Part shown: positions 1-8,128 of the stretch, in pieces | Position numbering within the stretch: the stretch's first letter is position 1 | Layout of the letters: every line of letters starts with the position of its first letter | From: Patescibacteria group bacterium | GTDB taxonomy: Bacteria; Patescibacteriota; Minisyncoccia; Phycocordibacterales; PALSA-1337 | NCBI GenBank assembly: GCA_030917665.1 | Contig: JAUPUH010000066.1 | Span: 1-15,871 of the forward strand | DNA: 15,871 bases | Direction: 5' to 3' | Notes under the pieces: model-generated | The model's input: the letters and a program-made list of their open reading frames with translations, nothing else | What the model was told of the DNA's origin: nothing | Database searches by the model: none | Made by a program: the position numbers and the translations under genes

Positions 1-1077
1 GGCGCAGTCATTGAACCTTTGCCGAAGCTTCAATGGTTTATCGCAGTTAACAAGAAATTTACAAAGAACGGAAAGGAACGAACGCTTAAGGAAATCATGA
101 TTGAAGCAGTTGAAAGCAAGCAGATCAAGATCATGCCGGAACAGTTCGAGCGAGTTTACTTCAATTGGATCAATAATCTCCGTGACTGGTGTATTTCACG
201 ACAGATCTGGTACGGACACAGGATTCCAGTGTGGTACAAGGGTGATGAGGTGTTTGTTGGCACAGAAGCTCCTGCTGGTGCAGAATGGAAACAAGATGAA
301 GATACTCTTGATACTTGGTTCTCATCAGGTCTCTGGACCTTTTCAACACTTGGTTGGCCGAAACAGACTCCTGATCTCGCGACATTTCATCCGACAGATG
401 TTCTCGAAACAGGCTACGACATACTTTTCTTCTGGGTCGCTCGTATGATCCTTATGACAGGCTGTTTGCTTGATACAGTTCCATTTAAGAATGTGTATCT
501 CCACGGACTCGTGCTCGACAAGAAGGGAAAGAAAATGTCGAAGTCAAAACCAGAATCGAACATAGATCCGCTCGATATGATTGCAAAATATGGCGCAGAT
601 GCGACACGACTTTCGCTTATTATCGGAAATGCAGCGGGAAATGATCTCAAGCTTTCTGAAGATAAGATTAAGGGTTACCGAAATTTCTCAAATAAGCTAT
701 GGAATATTACACGTTTCGTCCTCACATCAGCTGAAGGAGAAACTTTGGAAAAAGGAAGTGAAATTAGTAAAGAATTAAAAGATATTCTCGCAGATGTTAC
801 GACAGATATCGAAAATTATCGACTCTATCTTGCAGCAGAAAAGCTTTATCACTATGCATGGCATGAGTTTGCAGATAAAATTCTTGAAGATAGCAAGCCG
901 ATCCTAGCAAATGGCAGCGATGCAGAAAAGAAAGCACGAAAACAATTTCTTCTCGTCACGCTTGTTACGCTTCTGAAAGCGCTCCATCCATTTATCCCGT
1001 ACGTTACAGAAGAAATCTGGAAGGATATGCCGATCTCGGACAAGAAAATGTTGATTATAGAAGAATGGCCGGTTTAG
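1..1077 (+). CDS. valS: Valyl-tRNA synthetase, C-terminal part (5' end outside window)
   Basis: This cytoplasmic class I aminoacyl-tRNA synthetase attaches valine to tRNA-Val. The reading frame is open from the first base, so the HIGH motif and most of the editing domain lie upstream. Visible landmarks are GHRIPVWY (characteristic of ValRS rather than IleRS), DTWFSSGLW, and an intact KMSKS signature encoded at 532-546. An anticodon-binding helical domain follows, beginning near YRNFSNKLWN. Only about 176 residues follow KMSKS, and the protein stops just after EEWPV. Well-studied bacterial ValRS proteins continue for roughly 150-200 more residues, including a C-terminal coiled-coil arm that contacts tRNA, and that arm is absent here. 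The ABC transporter gene begins 21 bp downstream on the same strand. Identity is very secure; the short end is either native to this lineage or a truncation. Confidence 0.97.
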   Translation, partial: GAVIEPLPKLQWFIAVNKKFTKNGKERTLKEIMIEAVESKQIKIMPEQFERVYFNWINNLRDWCISRQIWYGHRIPVWYKGDEVFVGTEAPAGAEWKQDEDTLDTWFSSGLWTFSTLGWPKQTPDLATFHPTDVLETGYDILFFWVARMILMTGCLLDTVPFKNVYLHGLVLDKKGKKMSKSKPESNIDPLDMIAKYGADATRLSLIIGNAAGNDLKLSEDKIKGYRNFSNKLWNITRFVLTSAEGETLEKGSEISKELKDILADVTTDIENYRLYLAAEKLYHYAWHEFADKILEDSKPILANGSDAEKKARKQFLLVTLVTLLKALHPFIPYVTEEIWKDMPISDKKMLIIEEWPV

Positions 1078-1098
1078 GTTACAATTAATTACACTCAA

Positions 1099-2925
1099 AT
1101 GTCATTAGAAAATAAAAATATAGAATATCCCAAAGTAACGACTTGGGATGTCGTTAAAGAATATTGGAAGTCTGCGAAGAAATATAAGATTTCGATTTTT
1201 TTGATCCTGTGTGGAAGTTTGGTTACGACTATTTCACAAAGCGTTATTATCCCGACTTACTACAAGAAATTTTTTGACGTTTTTTCTTATGACTTGGAAA
1301 TCAATTTAGCTGCGGCTCTACTTATTCATATTGTTCTCATTATCTTGGGGTTAAACTTGGTTGCATGGGTTGGGCATAGAGTTTCTGGGTATCTAGTTGC
1401 ATATCTTGAAATTCATGTCATGAGAGATGTTCGTCAGAACGCGTTTGATTATATCCTCAACCATTCTTTCAACTTCTTTACGAACAACTTCACTGGCTCA
1501 CTCGTCCAAAGGATCAATAGATTCACAAGAGCTTTCGAACGTCTAGCTGACAGGATATTCTTTGATATCATCCCTTTGATAGTGAAGGTTATTGGAGCCG
1601 GGATAGTCTTAAGCTTTATCGATAGGAAATTAGCCTCTATGCTTATAATCTGGGTTTTTGTATTCGTGGCGACTTCATATTTTTTCAACAGATTTAAATT
1701 GAAATATGACATAGAGGGAGCAGCTATAGATTCTCGAGCAACAGGTGCATTGTCTGATTCAATATCAAATCATGATTCAACACAGCTCTTTACTGGCGTC
1801 AAAAGTGAGTCGAAGCGTTTTTTAAAATTTAATAACGATTTTTTAAGAATATATTTGAAAAGATGGTATTTTGCTGAAACCATAAATGCCGTTCAAGCAC
1901 TTCTTAATTTTGGTGTTGAATTTTTTATTTTTTACTACGCAATAGTGTACTGGGAAATGGGTGTTGTAACTTTGGGTATATTTGCCCTGATTCAAGGCTA
2001 TATCATCAGCATAGGAGGTAGTCTCTGGGGTTTTGGCCGAATTGTTCGCGATCTCTATGAAGCAACTGCAGACGCAAAGGAGATGGTTGAAATTCTTCAC
2101 TTACCTCATGAAATTAATGACAGTCCAAGCGCTTCAAAGCTTAAGGTTCCAAAGGGCCTTGTTGAATTTAAAAATGTTTCCTTTTCGTTTGGAAAAAATG
2201 AACAAAATAAGCCAGTCTTTACCAATCTTTCTATCTCGATTAAGGCTGGAGAGAAAGTCGCTCTTATTGGATCTTCAGGAGCAGGAAAGTCTACTTTTGT
2301 TAAATTGCTCTTAAGACTGCATGACATAAAGAGCGGACAAATTCTTATCGATGGTCAGAATATTGCTGATGTGACACAGGAAAGTTTACGTGAAAATATT
2401 AGTTTGGTTCCGCAGGATCCAGCACTTTTTCATCGTACATTGATGGAAAATATTCGCTATGGAAGAAGGAGTGCAAGTAACGATGAGGTTGTTCAAGCAT
2501 CCAAGCTTGCACACTGTGATGTCTTCATAAAAGACTTTCCACAGAAGTATGAAACATTTGTCGGTGAGCGAGGTATTAAACTTTCTGGAGGAGAACGACA
2601 GCGTGTCGCTATCGCACGTGCGCTACTTAAGAATGCACCAATACTTATTCTCGATGAGGCGACTTCGAGTCTCGATTCGCATTCTGAATCCCTTATTCAG
2701 GACGCATTGAATACACTCATGAAAGGAAAGACGACACTTGTCATCGCCCATCGCCTTTCAACTATTAGAAAAATGGACAGGATTATTGTACTTGGCAAAA
2801 ATGGAGTGCTCGAAGAGGGAAGTCATGATGAATTGCTTAAGACGAATGGCACTTACGCACGCCTCTGGAATCTACAGGCAGGTGGATTTTCAGATAAAAA
2901 TATTGAAGACATGCTTGAAGACTAG
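1099..2925 (+). CDS. ABC exporter, fused transmembrane and ATPase half-transporter (MsbA/multidrug type)
   Basis: This inner-membrane ATP-driven exporter would work as a homodimer; its substrate cannot be told from sequence. Residues about 30-330 form a six-helix ABC_membrane domain, with helices near 32-52, 70-95, 152-172, 178-196, 262-285 and 288-310. Residues about 353-595 form the nucleotide-binding domain. All key motifs are intact: Walker A GSSGAGKST at 391-399, Q-loop Gln439, signature LSGGE at 495-499, Walker B LILDE with catalytic Glu520, and H-loop His551. The length of 608 aa is typical for a half-transporter. The ATG start leaves 21 bp after valS; no Shine-Dalgarno is visible, and a weak TACAAT lies at 1080-1085. 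The convergent PurD-like gene ends only 7 bp beyond its stop, with no terminator hairpin between them. Lipid or drug export is a family-level inference only. Confidence 0.95.
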   Translation: MSLENKNIEYPKVTTWDVVKEYWKSAKKYKISIFLILCGSLVTTISQSVIIPTYYKKFFDVFSYDLEINLAAALLIHIVLIILGLNLVAWVGHRVSGYLVAYLEIHVMRDVRQNAFDYILNHSFNFFTNNFTGSLVQRINRFTRAFERLADRIFFDIIPLIVKVIGAGIVLSFIDRKLASMLIIWVFVFVATSYFFNRFKLKYDIEGAAIDSRATGALSDSISNHDSTQLFTGVKSESKRFLKFNNDFLRIYLKRWYFAETINAVQALLNFGVEFFIFYYAIVYWEMGVVTLGIFALIQGYIISIGGSLWGFGRIVRDLYEATADAKEMVEILHLPHEINDSPSASKLKVPKGLVEFKNVSFSFGKNEQNKPVFTNLSISIKAGEKVALIGSSGAGKSTFVKLLLRLHDIKSGQILIDGQNIADVTQESLRENISLVPQDPALFHRTLMENIRYGRRSASNDEVVQASKLAHCDVFIKDFPQKYETFVGERGIKLSGGERQRVAIARALLKNAPILILDEATSSLDSHSESLIQDALNTLMKGKTTLVIAHRLSTIRKMDRIIVLGKNGVLEEGSHDELLKTNGTYARLWNLQAGGFSDKNIEDMLED

Positions 2926-2932
2926 TAGTAGT

Positions 2933-4237
2933 TTAGAGATACCCCCACTCAGTTAATTTTTGTTGATTTGTATCGATAAAACTCTGCCCAATATCGTTTC
3001 GGTACATCATTCGTGGGATAATAACTTTTTTTGTTAGATCATAGACCTGCTTCTGCGCTTCCTGAACTGACTGACCAATACCTGTAACGTAAAGTACATA
3101 TCCTTTGTTGTCGGCAATGAAATACTGATCATGTTCGGTCTGTCGTCTTTTTGCGATCTCATCAAAGTGGATATGATCCCAATCAGCCTCATTCATATTT
3201 TTGAAATGGATATCCATGCCAAATGGAGTGATACCTTTGCTTGATTCTGAGAGATAGGGAAAAGGAGGAATCGCTACAAGAACTACTACCCCGTAACCTT
3301 TCTTCCACTTGAGGTCGTATGATTCTCCACGTGCAATTGCAAGCATGAACTCACCCCAGGGCGAATCATGTAATTCTGATTGAAGATGTACGATAGGTGA
3401 GCCAAGTCGTGTTGTGGCTTCGAGTATGTACGCACCGGTCTCATTTACAATACAATTGAGCGAGAAATCACCTCTGAATCCAGTTTTTCTCAAGTGCTTG
3501 GTCATTGGCTCAAGTGTCTCTTTGTAAAGCTTATTATTGAAATCGTCAGAATACCACGCGAGAGTACCCATTTCACTTGTTGCTGGGCCAATATCTCCTG
3601 GCAAGAGGAATGTGTGCTCGACATTGAACTCTATCGGCCCCACCCAGTCACTTCCATTGAAGTATCGAGCAACACCCATCTCAACACCATCAATCCTTTC
3701 GTGAAGAGCAACTTTTGATTTACTCGTCTTCTTGTTGTTCAAATAATTCTTCATGAGAGTGATAGAGTCACGCCCATCGTCGAATTTACTTACGTAGGTT
3801 AGAAACTTCGATGTTTTTCCGGAACGCTTGATAACCCATGGTTTTGGGTTTTCTTTTGCAAAAACAATCGCATCGTCGAGATTACTAAACTCCTTCAGGG
3901 GCATTGTCTTTAGACCATTCTTTTTGAAAACTTCCTGCCCGAATTCACGATTAGTCTCAAGTTTTTCGCTTTTTGCACTTCCTCCGAATACGGTATATCC
4001 CTCTGCGCGAAGTTTGTCCTGTTCTTTTCCGTATCCTGTATCGTCAAATACAATGAGCCCATCCTTGCCGACCCATGAAATATCAGATTTCCAGTTCTCG
4101 CTTTTTGCTATGAGGTTATCGAAACAATTTCTAGAGTCTTTCTCCTCGATATAGAGTCTCACATCGTGTCCTTCTTTCTGGAGTAGGTAGGCGACATGTC
4201 CGGCCATGAGCTCCTTTGATATAAAAAGTATTTTCAT
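2933..4237 (-). CDS. PurD-like ATP-grasp ligase (phosphoribosylamine--glycine ligase family, substrate uncertain)
   Basis: This 434-aa protein has the domain order of PurD: an N-terminal pre-ATP-grasp domain (1-90, beginning MKILFISKE), a central ATP-grasp domain (about 90-290), and a C-terminal domain with the PurD-like ending YVTGIG...PRMMYRNDIG (383-417). GPATSEMG at 217-224 matches the PurD GPNTGGMG loop. The metal-binding segment, EFNARFGDPE in typical PurD, reads EATTRLGSP at 273-281, so the usual Asn ligand is Thr. PurD makes glycinamide ribonucleotide in purine synthesis, but no other purine gene is present in the window. The real substrate may therefore differ. It is divergent from the EamA operon; the start ATG is 55 bp from the EamA start. 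Family membership is firm; enzymatic identity is not. Confidence 0.8.
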   Translation of the reverse strand: MKILFISKELMAGHVAYLLQKEGHDVRLYIEEKDSRNCFDNLIAKSENWKSDISWVGKDGLIVFDDTGYGKEQDKLRAEGYTVFGGSAKSEKLETNREFGQEVFKKNGLKTMPLKEFSNLDDAIVFAKENPKPWVIKRSGKTSKFLTYVSKFDDGRDSITLMKNYLNNKKTSKSKVALHERIDGVEMGVARYFNGSDWVGPIEFNVEHTFLLPGDIGPATSEMGTLAWYSDDFNNKLYKETLEPMTKHLRKTGFRGDFSLNCIVNETGAYILEATTRLGSPIVHLQSELHDSPWGEFMLAIARGESYDLKWKKGYGVVVLVAIPPFPYLSESSKGITPFGMDIHFKNMNEADWDHIHFDEIAKRRQTEHDQYFIADNKGYVLYVTGIGQSVQEAQKQVYDLTKKVIIPRMMYRNDIGQSFIDTNQQKLTEWGYL

Positions 4238-4273
4238 CGCAGTAGTTTCTTTTCTGGTAAATTTTTATAATAT

Positions 4274-4288
4274 TGATATACTATATCA
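4274..4288. promoter_or_regulatory. Palindromic divergent -10 / possible operator between purD-like and EamA genes
   Basis: The 15-bp sequence TGATATA-C-TATATCA is a perfect palindrome around one central base. It contains TATACT on the plus strand (4277-4282, 10 nt before the EamA ATG) and TATAGT on the minus strand (4285-4280). It could thus serve both divergent genes as a shared -10, or act as a repressor site. A further TATAAT lies at 4266-4271 on the plus strand. No convincing -35 is visible. Confidence 0.4.
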
Positions 4289-4292
4289 TACT

Positions 4293-5207
4293 ATGACATG
4301 GTTTTTTATCGCTCTTATTGGACCGCTTTTATGGGCGCTTGTAAACCACACTGATAAGTTTTTGTTATCAAGCGGTGTTGAAGGAGGGAAACCAGGTGCC
4401 CTAATGATTATCTCTACGGTCGTAGGTGTTCTTGTGTCACTTATCATAATCGTTTTTAGGCCAGATGTTCTTCAGATACCACTCCAAGCAAGTATTACGC
4501 TTATAATAACTGGACTTTTGGTCTCGTTTAATATCTTGCTATACCTTTTTGCGCTCAATAAGAGTGAGGCGACTGTAATTGTGCCGTTCTACCAGCTTAT
4601 TCCCGTTATTGGACTTGTGCTCGCGTACTTTATTTTGGGCGAAACAGTTTCTGTTAAAGAGCTTATCGCGGGTGGAGTTATTCTCATTGGTGCATTGATT
4701 CTTTCCTTTGAAATTGATGCTGAAGAAGGTTTTTCCTTCAAATATGTTACGTCTTTGCTCATGATCGCAGCGTCGTTTCTCATTGCGCTATCCGAAGTTA
4801 TCTTTAAGGCAGAGGCGCTTGAATCTGATTTTTGGACATCAATATTTTGGCAACATATAGGGCTTGGAATATTCGGACTATTTTTGTTGGTATTTTTTCC
4901 AACATGGAGAAGGGATTTTGTTGAGCTTATACGAACCAATTCAAAGAAAATGTTCTTCTTGAATGCAGGAAGCGAAACTATCTCGATACTCGGAAACCTT
5001 GTTTTCAGTTTTGCTACACTTCTCGCACCGATTGCACTCGTAATGCTCGTCAATGCCTACCAACCCGTATTCGTATTCATTATTGGAATAATTCTTACTA
5101 TCTTTTTTCCTCACATTTCAACAGAGAAAATCAGCAAAAAACACCTTATCCATAGGTCTGCAGCTATAGGAATAGTTCTATTGGGAACTGTATTGTTGTA
5201 TACTTAA
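4293..5207 (+). CDS. EamA/DMT-superfamily membrane transporter
   Basis: This 304-aa integral membrane protein is almost entirely hydrophobic, with about ten predicted helices arranged as two EamA repeats. The first repeat carries the family-like segments FALNKSEATVIVPFYQLIP and LGETVSVKELIAGGVILIG (residues 86-134). A second repeat covers about 150-303. Such proteins are drug/metabolite exporters or lipid and nucleotide-sugar flippases; the substrate is unknown. The frame opens upstream at 4206, but that start would lie inside the divergent PurD-like gene and would place the promoter in coding sequence. ATG 4293 gives the expected EamA N-terminus MTWFFIALIGP. It leads a three-gene operon, with 3 bp to the next gene. 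TATACT at 4277-4282 ends 10 nt before the ATG. Confidence 0.88.
   Translation: MTWFFIALIGPLLWALVNHTDKFLLSSGVEGGKPGALMIISTVVGVLVSLIIIVFRPDVLQIPLQASITLIITGLLVSFNILLYLFALNKSEATVIVPFYQLIPVIGLVLAYFILGETVSVKELIAGGVILIGALILSFEIDAEEGFSFKYVTSLLMIAASFLIALSEVIFKAEALESDFWTSIFWQHIGLGIFGLFLLVFFPTWRRDFVELIRTNSKKMFFLNAGSETISILGNLVFSFATLLAPIALVMLVNAYQPVFVFIIGIILTIFFPHISTEKISKKHLIHRSAAIGIVLLGTVLLYT
5199..5204 (+). promoter_or_regulatory. Possible internal -10 before the 50-aa membrane protein gene
   Basis: TATACT overlaps the last codons of the EamA gene and ends 6 nt before ATG 5211. The spacing fits the leaderless pattern of neighbouring genes, but there is no good -35, and it may be chance in AT-rich sequence. 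Confidence 0.3.
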
Positions 5208-5210
5208 CAC

Positions 5211-5363
5211 ATGGACAAGAATTCAAAAATACTCCTTAATCTATTTATTGTTGTAGTGCTTGTTGCCATTGCACTTGCATACTACCGTTCTTTTTTTGTC
5301 AAAGACTTTTTGATTCAAGATTCTACTGAAACGACAGAGGAATCAATTGACTCAAATGAATAA
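5211..5363 (+). CDS. Small single-pass membrane protein (50 aa), unknown function
   Basis: This short ORF starts 3 bp after the EamA gene and ends inside the next gene. After a Lys-containing N-terminus (MDKNSKI) come about 20 hydrophobic residues (8-28), then an aromatic/basic junction, then an acidic Ser/Thr-rich tail ending TTEESIDSNE. This is a plausible single-pass protein with its tail outside, although orientation is not certain. Its stop TAA overlaps the start ATG of the formyltransferase gene by 8 nt (5356-5363), which suggests translational coupling and supports its being a real gene. TATACT at 5199-5204 ends 6 nt before the ATG, so an internal leaderless promoter is possible. I do not recognise a family. 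Confidence 0.65.
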   Translation: MDKNSKILLNLFIVVVLVAIALAYYRSFFVKDFLIQDSTETTEESIDSNE

Positions 5364-6375
5364 AGCCATACGTGTTTTTTATATCGGTCTCCATCCCCGT
5401 ATGCTTGCGTGGCTTAAGACTGACGGTATAGACGTAGTTGGGGCTGCACATCTCGAGTATCTTTTTCGATTTAGTGCAAATCCATTCAACCTTCTTTTTG
5501 TTTTTTCCTACTGGCTTCATAAAAACAAGTTCTTTCACTCATTGAATATTATACTTTGGTATTTCATGAGGCTCTGCAAGCCTTTCTTAACTTCAGTTTA
5601 TGAAAAGTATTTTGAGCACGTTGATACGATCATTTCTCGAAATATTGAGGTTATAGATATAGAGAATGCCGATGCAACAGAGGCATATATGAAAGAGAAG
5701 GGAATCGATCTCATTATCATAAATTCATGGTCGCTTCTGCCGGCTACACTTGTCTCTACTCCACAGTATGGTTCGGTTAATATCCATCCTTCAGAACTAC
5801 CGAAGTATCGCGGGGCCCTACCAACTCTTTGGTCACTTAAGAATAATGACACCATGTCCGCGGTCACCTATATGTTGGCTCGAGAAAAAGCTGATAATGG
5901 TGAAATCCTTTCACAACATCAGTTTCAAATCGAAGCTCATGATAATTGGCTTTCACTTGAGCAGAAAATTGATGCGATTGTTGAAAATACATTTGTTAAG
6001 GATGTTCTCGCGTATATCAATGAATCCTTGGTTCCGAAGTCTCAACAAGGTCAAGCTACAGGAACTGGAAAATATCAGGAGTATTTGAAGATTGTTCCTG
6101 CACAAGAAAATGTTAAAGATATACTTAATAAGGTAGGACTTTATCCATATCTCGAACCGTTCGTATATTGTTATATATTAGTTGCAGGTAAAGAAATTCA
6201 CATAAAAAGTGCTATGCTGTCTGTAAAATTAGTACCAGTTGGAGCTTACATGGTTTCAGGTTGCCAAATAAGTATTGGAGCAGTAGACGGGACTTTTTCA
6301 TCAAAACTCTTTATGGACGTTCCGTTTTTAGAAAGCTTATTCTTAGTTTTCCACCGAAAGGGTAGTTTGGGATGA
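5356..6375 (+). CDS. Formyltransferase-fold enzyme (N10-formyl-THF dependent type)
   Basis: This 339-aa protein has the formyl_trans catalytic core in its middle. Asn142 and His144 lie in VNIHPSELPKYRGA and Asp180 lies in KADNGEIL. The His-to-Asp spacing of 36 residues is the same as in GAR transformylase, so the Asn-His-Asp triad looks intact. The family transfers a formyl group from 10-formyltetrahydrofolate to an amine. The N-terminal 90 residues lack the Fmt start pattern and contain an unusual aromatic, partly hydrophobic stretch (38-78, LLFVFSYWLH). It is therefore unlikely to be the housekeeping Met-tRNA formyltransferase. Co-transcription with a transporter and a membrane mini-protein hints at modification of a sugar or amino compound destined for the envelope, which is inference only. 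ATG 5356 is preferred over an upstream in-frame TTG at 5347. Confidence 0.82.
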   Translation: MNKAIRVFYIGLHPRMLAWLKTDGIDVVGAAHLEYLFRFSANPFNLLFVFSYWLHKNKFFHSLNIILWYFMRLCKPFLTSVYEKYFEHVDTIISRNIEVIDIENADATEAYMKEKGIDLIIINSWSLLPATLVSTPQYGSVNIHPSELPKYRGALPTLWSLKNNDTMSAVTYMLAREKADNGEILSQHQFQIEAHDNWLSLEQKIDAIVENTFVKDVLAYINESLVPKSQQGQATGTGKYQEYLKIVPAQENVKDILNKVGLYPYLEPFVYCYILVAGKEIHIKSAMLSVKLVPVGAYMVSGCQISIGAVDGTFSSKLFMDVPFLESLFLVFHRKGSLG

Positions 6376-6395
6376 TTGTATAAGAGTGTTAGAAT
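6367..6395 (+). promoter_or_regulatory. Predicted promoter of the histidine kinase gene
   Basis: TTGGGA (6367-6372) and TAGAAT (6390-6395) are separated by 17 bp. The -10 ends 8 nt before the ATG at 6404, so transcription would begin at or next to the start codon (leaderless). The -35 overlaps the end of the formyltransferase gene. Confidence 0.5.
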
Positions 6396-6403
6396 AGATA
6401 CAT

Positions 6404-8086
6404 ATGATTTGCGAATTCATACCAGCACCTCACTACCTCTTTTTTTCAGAAGGACTTCCTTCACTACTTTATTACTCACACTTTACAGCTATTATTGTCG
6501 CTCTGGCGATAGGTATGTTGGTTATTTACAGAGGTCGAAAGCTGCTACTCAACAAATTGCTTTTTGGTATCTCGATTTTATTCTCAATCTGGTCGCTGCT
6601 TAATTTGCAGTTATGGGTAAACAATAATAGCAGCGTCATATTCTTTTTCTGGTCATTGTTTGGAATACTTTATGGACTGATTTCAGTCATGTCCGTTTAC
6701 TTCATCTACGTTTTTCTTACAAAACAAGATATATCCTTTAAGAAGAAGGCCTTCATGTTTCTTATCGTGCTTCCGATTGTGGTTCTTGCTCCGACTGCCT
6801 TTAACCTGAATGGTTTTGATTTTGAGCTTTGCGGGGCGTCGGGATACGAAAATATTTATTACCTCTCTTACTATACGCTCGTAGGGATTCTGTCCATTTT
6901 TTGGATACTTGGTATCCTCATCAAACACTATGGGAAGAATTCTATTTCAAAGAAGCAAATCATTCTCGTTGGAGCTGGAATAGAATTCTTTCTCCTGTCG
7001 TTTCTAGTCACGAGCTTCCTTGCAAGTTATTTCAATGATGTGGGGTTAATCGAAGATTATAGTCTCGAATTCTATGGTATTTTCGGTATGATCGTTTTTC
7101 TCGGAATCCTTGGGTACTCGATTGTTAAGTTTAGATTATTTAATATCAAAGTCATTGGTGCAAACGCGATGGTGTTCGCACTTTGGGTACTTATTGGTTC
7201 ATTGCTTTTTATTGAAGATATTTTGGTTTTGAGAATTATTATAAGCATTACTTTGATGGCGGCTATAATCCTCGGGTACTTGCTTATTAATGCTGTTAGG
7301 AACGAAGTGGATCAGCGTGTGCATATCGAAAAGCTTGCTGGCGACCTTAAGAAGGCCAACACACGACTTCTTGAGCTCGACAAACAAAAGTCTGAATTCG
7401 TTTCGTTTGCAACACATCAGCTTAGAGCACCTCTAACAGCCATGAAAGGCTATACTTCGCTCATACTTGAGGGTGAAATGGGTGATACAACGAGCCAGGT
7501 GCGTGAAGCTGTTGGACGTATTTATGATTCTTCAAAGACACTTACGAATATCGTCGATGACTATTTGAATATTTCTCGAATTGAGCTCGGCACTATGAAG
7601 TATTCTTTTGAAATGCTTAATCTCAAGGATCTTGTTGAAAATGTTATCGGTGAACTCAAGCCGAATATCGACCGAAGTGGACTAGCCTTTGCTTTTTCCC
7701 AGGTTCCTGCTGATCCTAAAGAGCGATTCATGGTTCATGCAGACACGGACAAGTTGAAACAGGTTGTGGCAAACCTTATTGATAATTCAGTGAAGTATAC
7801 GCCGAAAGGAAGTCTCGAGGTTGGCCTTCTGAAGAGTACCCCAGACAGAAAAATAGTATTTTCGGTAAAGGATACTGGTGTCGGAATTGCTCCAGAAGTT
7901 ATGCCGAAGCTCTTCCAGAAATTTATCCGTGCAGAAAATGCAAATAAACAAAATATTTACGGAACAGGGCTTGGACTTTTTGTTGCTAAAGAGATTGTTG
8001 CAGCACACAAAGGACGCATCTGGGCTGAATCAGATGGGGAAGGCAAGGGTTCTACGTTCTACCTTGAATTAGAAATGGCTGTTTAA
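6404..8086 (+). CDS. Membrane sensor histidine kinase with polytopic N-terminal sensor region
   Basis: This 560-aa two-component sensor kinase has roughly nine hydrophobic helices between residues 22 and 297, resembling the HisKA_7TM type of sensor region (ending FRLFNIKVIG). A short linker helix follows (300-330). The dimerisation/phosphoacceptor domain carries His338 in THQLRAPLTAMKGY. The HATPase domain (about 440-558) has the N-box VVANLIDNSVKYT (Asn457/Asn461), G1 box KDTGVGI (489-495) and G2 box GTGLGL (520-525). All catalytic motifs are intact, so it should be active. No PAS, HAMP or receiver domain is visible, and no response regulator gene lies in the window. The gene starts 28 bp after the formyltransferase gene. 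It has its own promoter (TTGGGA-17-TAGAAT) ending 8 nt before the ATG, and a hairpin terminator follows it. Confidence 0.93.
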   Translation: MICEFIPAPHYLFFSEGLPSLLYYSHFTAIIVALAIGMLVIYRGRKLLLNKLLFGISILFSIWSLLNLQLWVNNNSSVIFFFWSLFGILYGLISVMSVYFIYVFLTKQDISFKKKAFMFLIVLPIVVLAPTAFNLNGFDFELCGASGYENIYYLSYYTLVGILSIFWILGILIKHYGKNSISKKQIILVGAGIEFFLLSFLVTSFLASYFNDVGLIEDYSLEFYGIFGMIVFLGILGYSIVKFRLFNIKVIGANAMVFALWVLIGSLLFIEDILVLRIIISITLMAAIILGYLLINAVRNEVDQRVHIEKLAGDLKKANTRLLELDKQKSEFVSFATHQLRAPLTAMKGYTSLILEGEMGDTTSQVREAVGRIYDSSKTLTNIVDDYLNISRIELGTMKYSFEMLNLKDLVENVIGELKPNIDRSGLAFAFSQVPADPKERFMVHADTDKLKQVVANLIDNSVKYTPKGSLEVGLLKSTPDRKIVFSVKDTGVGIAPEVMPKLFQKFIRAENANKQNIYGTGLGLFVAKEIVAAHKGRIWAESDGEGKGSTFYLELEMAV

Positions 8087-8128
8087 AAAATACAGCGGAT
8101 TATTTAAATTAATTTTTTTAGAGTTTGA

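Noticed and set aside
1051..1085. Promoter for the ABC exporter (TTGATT and TACAAT)
   Set aside because: The spacing is 23 bp, too long for a sigma-70-type promoter. Co-transcription with valS is at least as likely.
4206..4292. N-terminal extension of the EamA gene starting at 4206
   Set aside because: It overlaps the start of the divergent PurD-like gene and contains the promoter palindrome. ATG 4293 gives the proper family N-terminus.
4589..5053. 154-codon open frame antisense to the EamA gene
   Set aside because: Shadow of a clear membrane protein gene; Ser/Ile/Lys-rich, with no recognisable motif or promoter.
5347..5355. TTG start of the formyltransferase at 5347
   Set aside because: ATG 5356 lies three codons later, overlaps the upstream stop as ATGAATAA, and gives a natural N-terminus.
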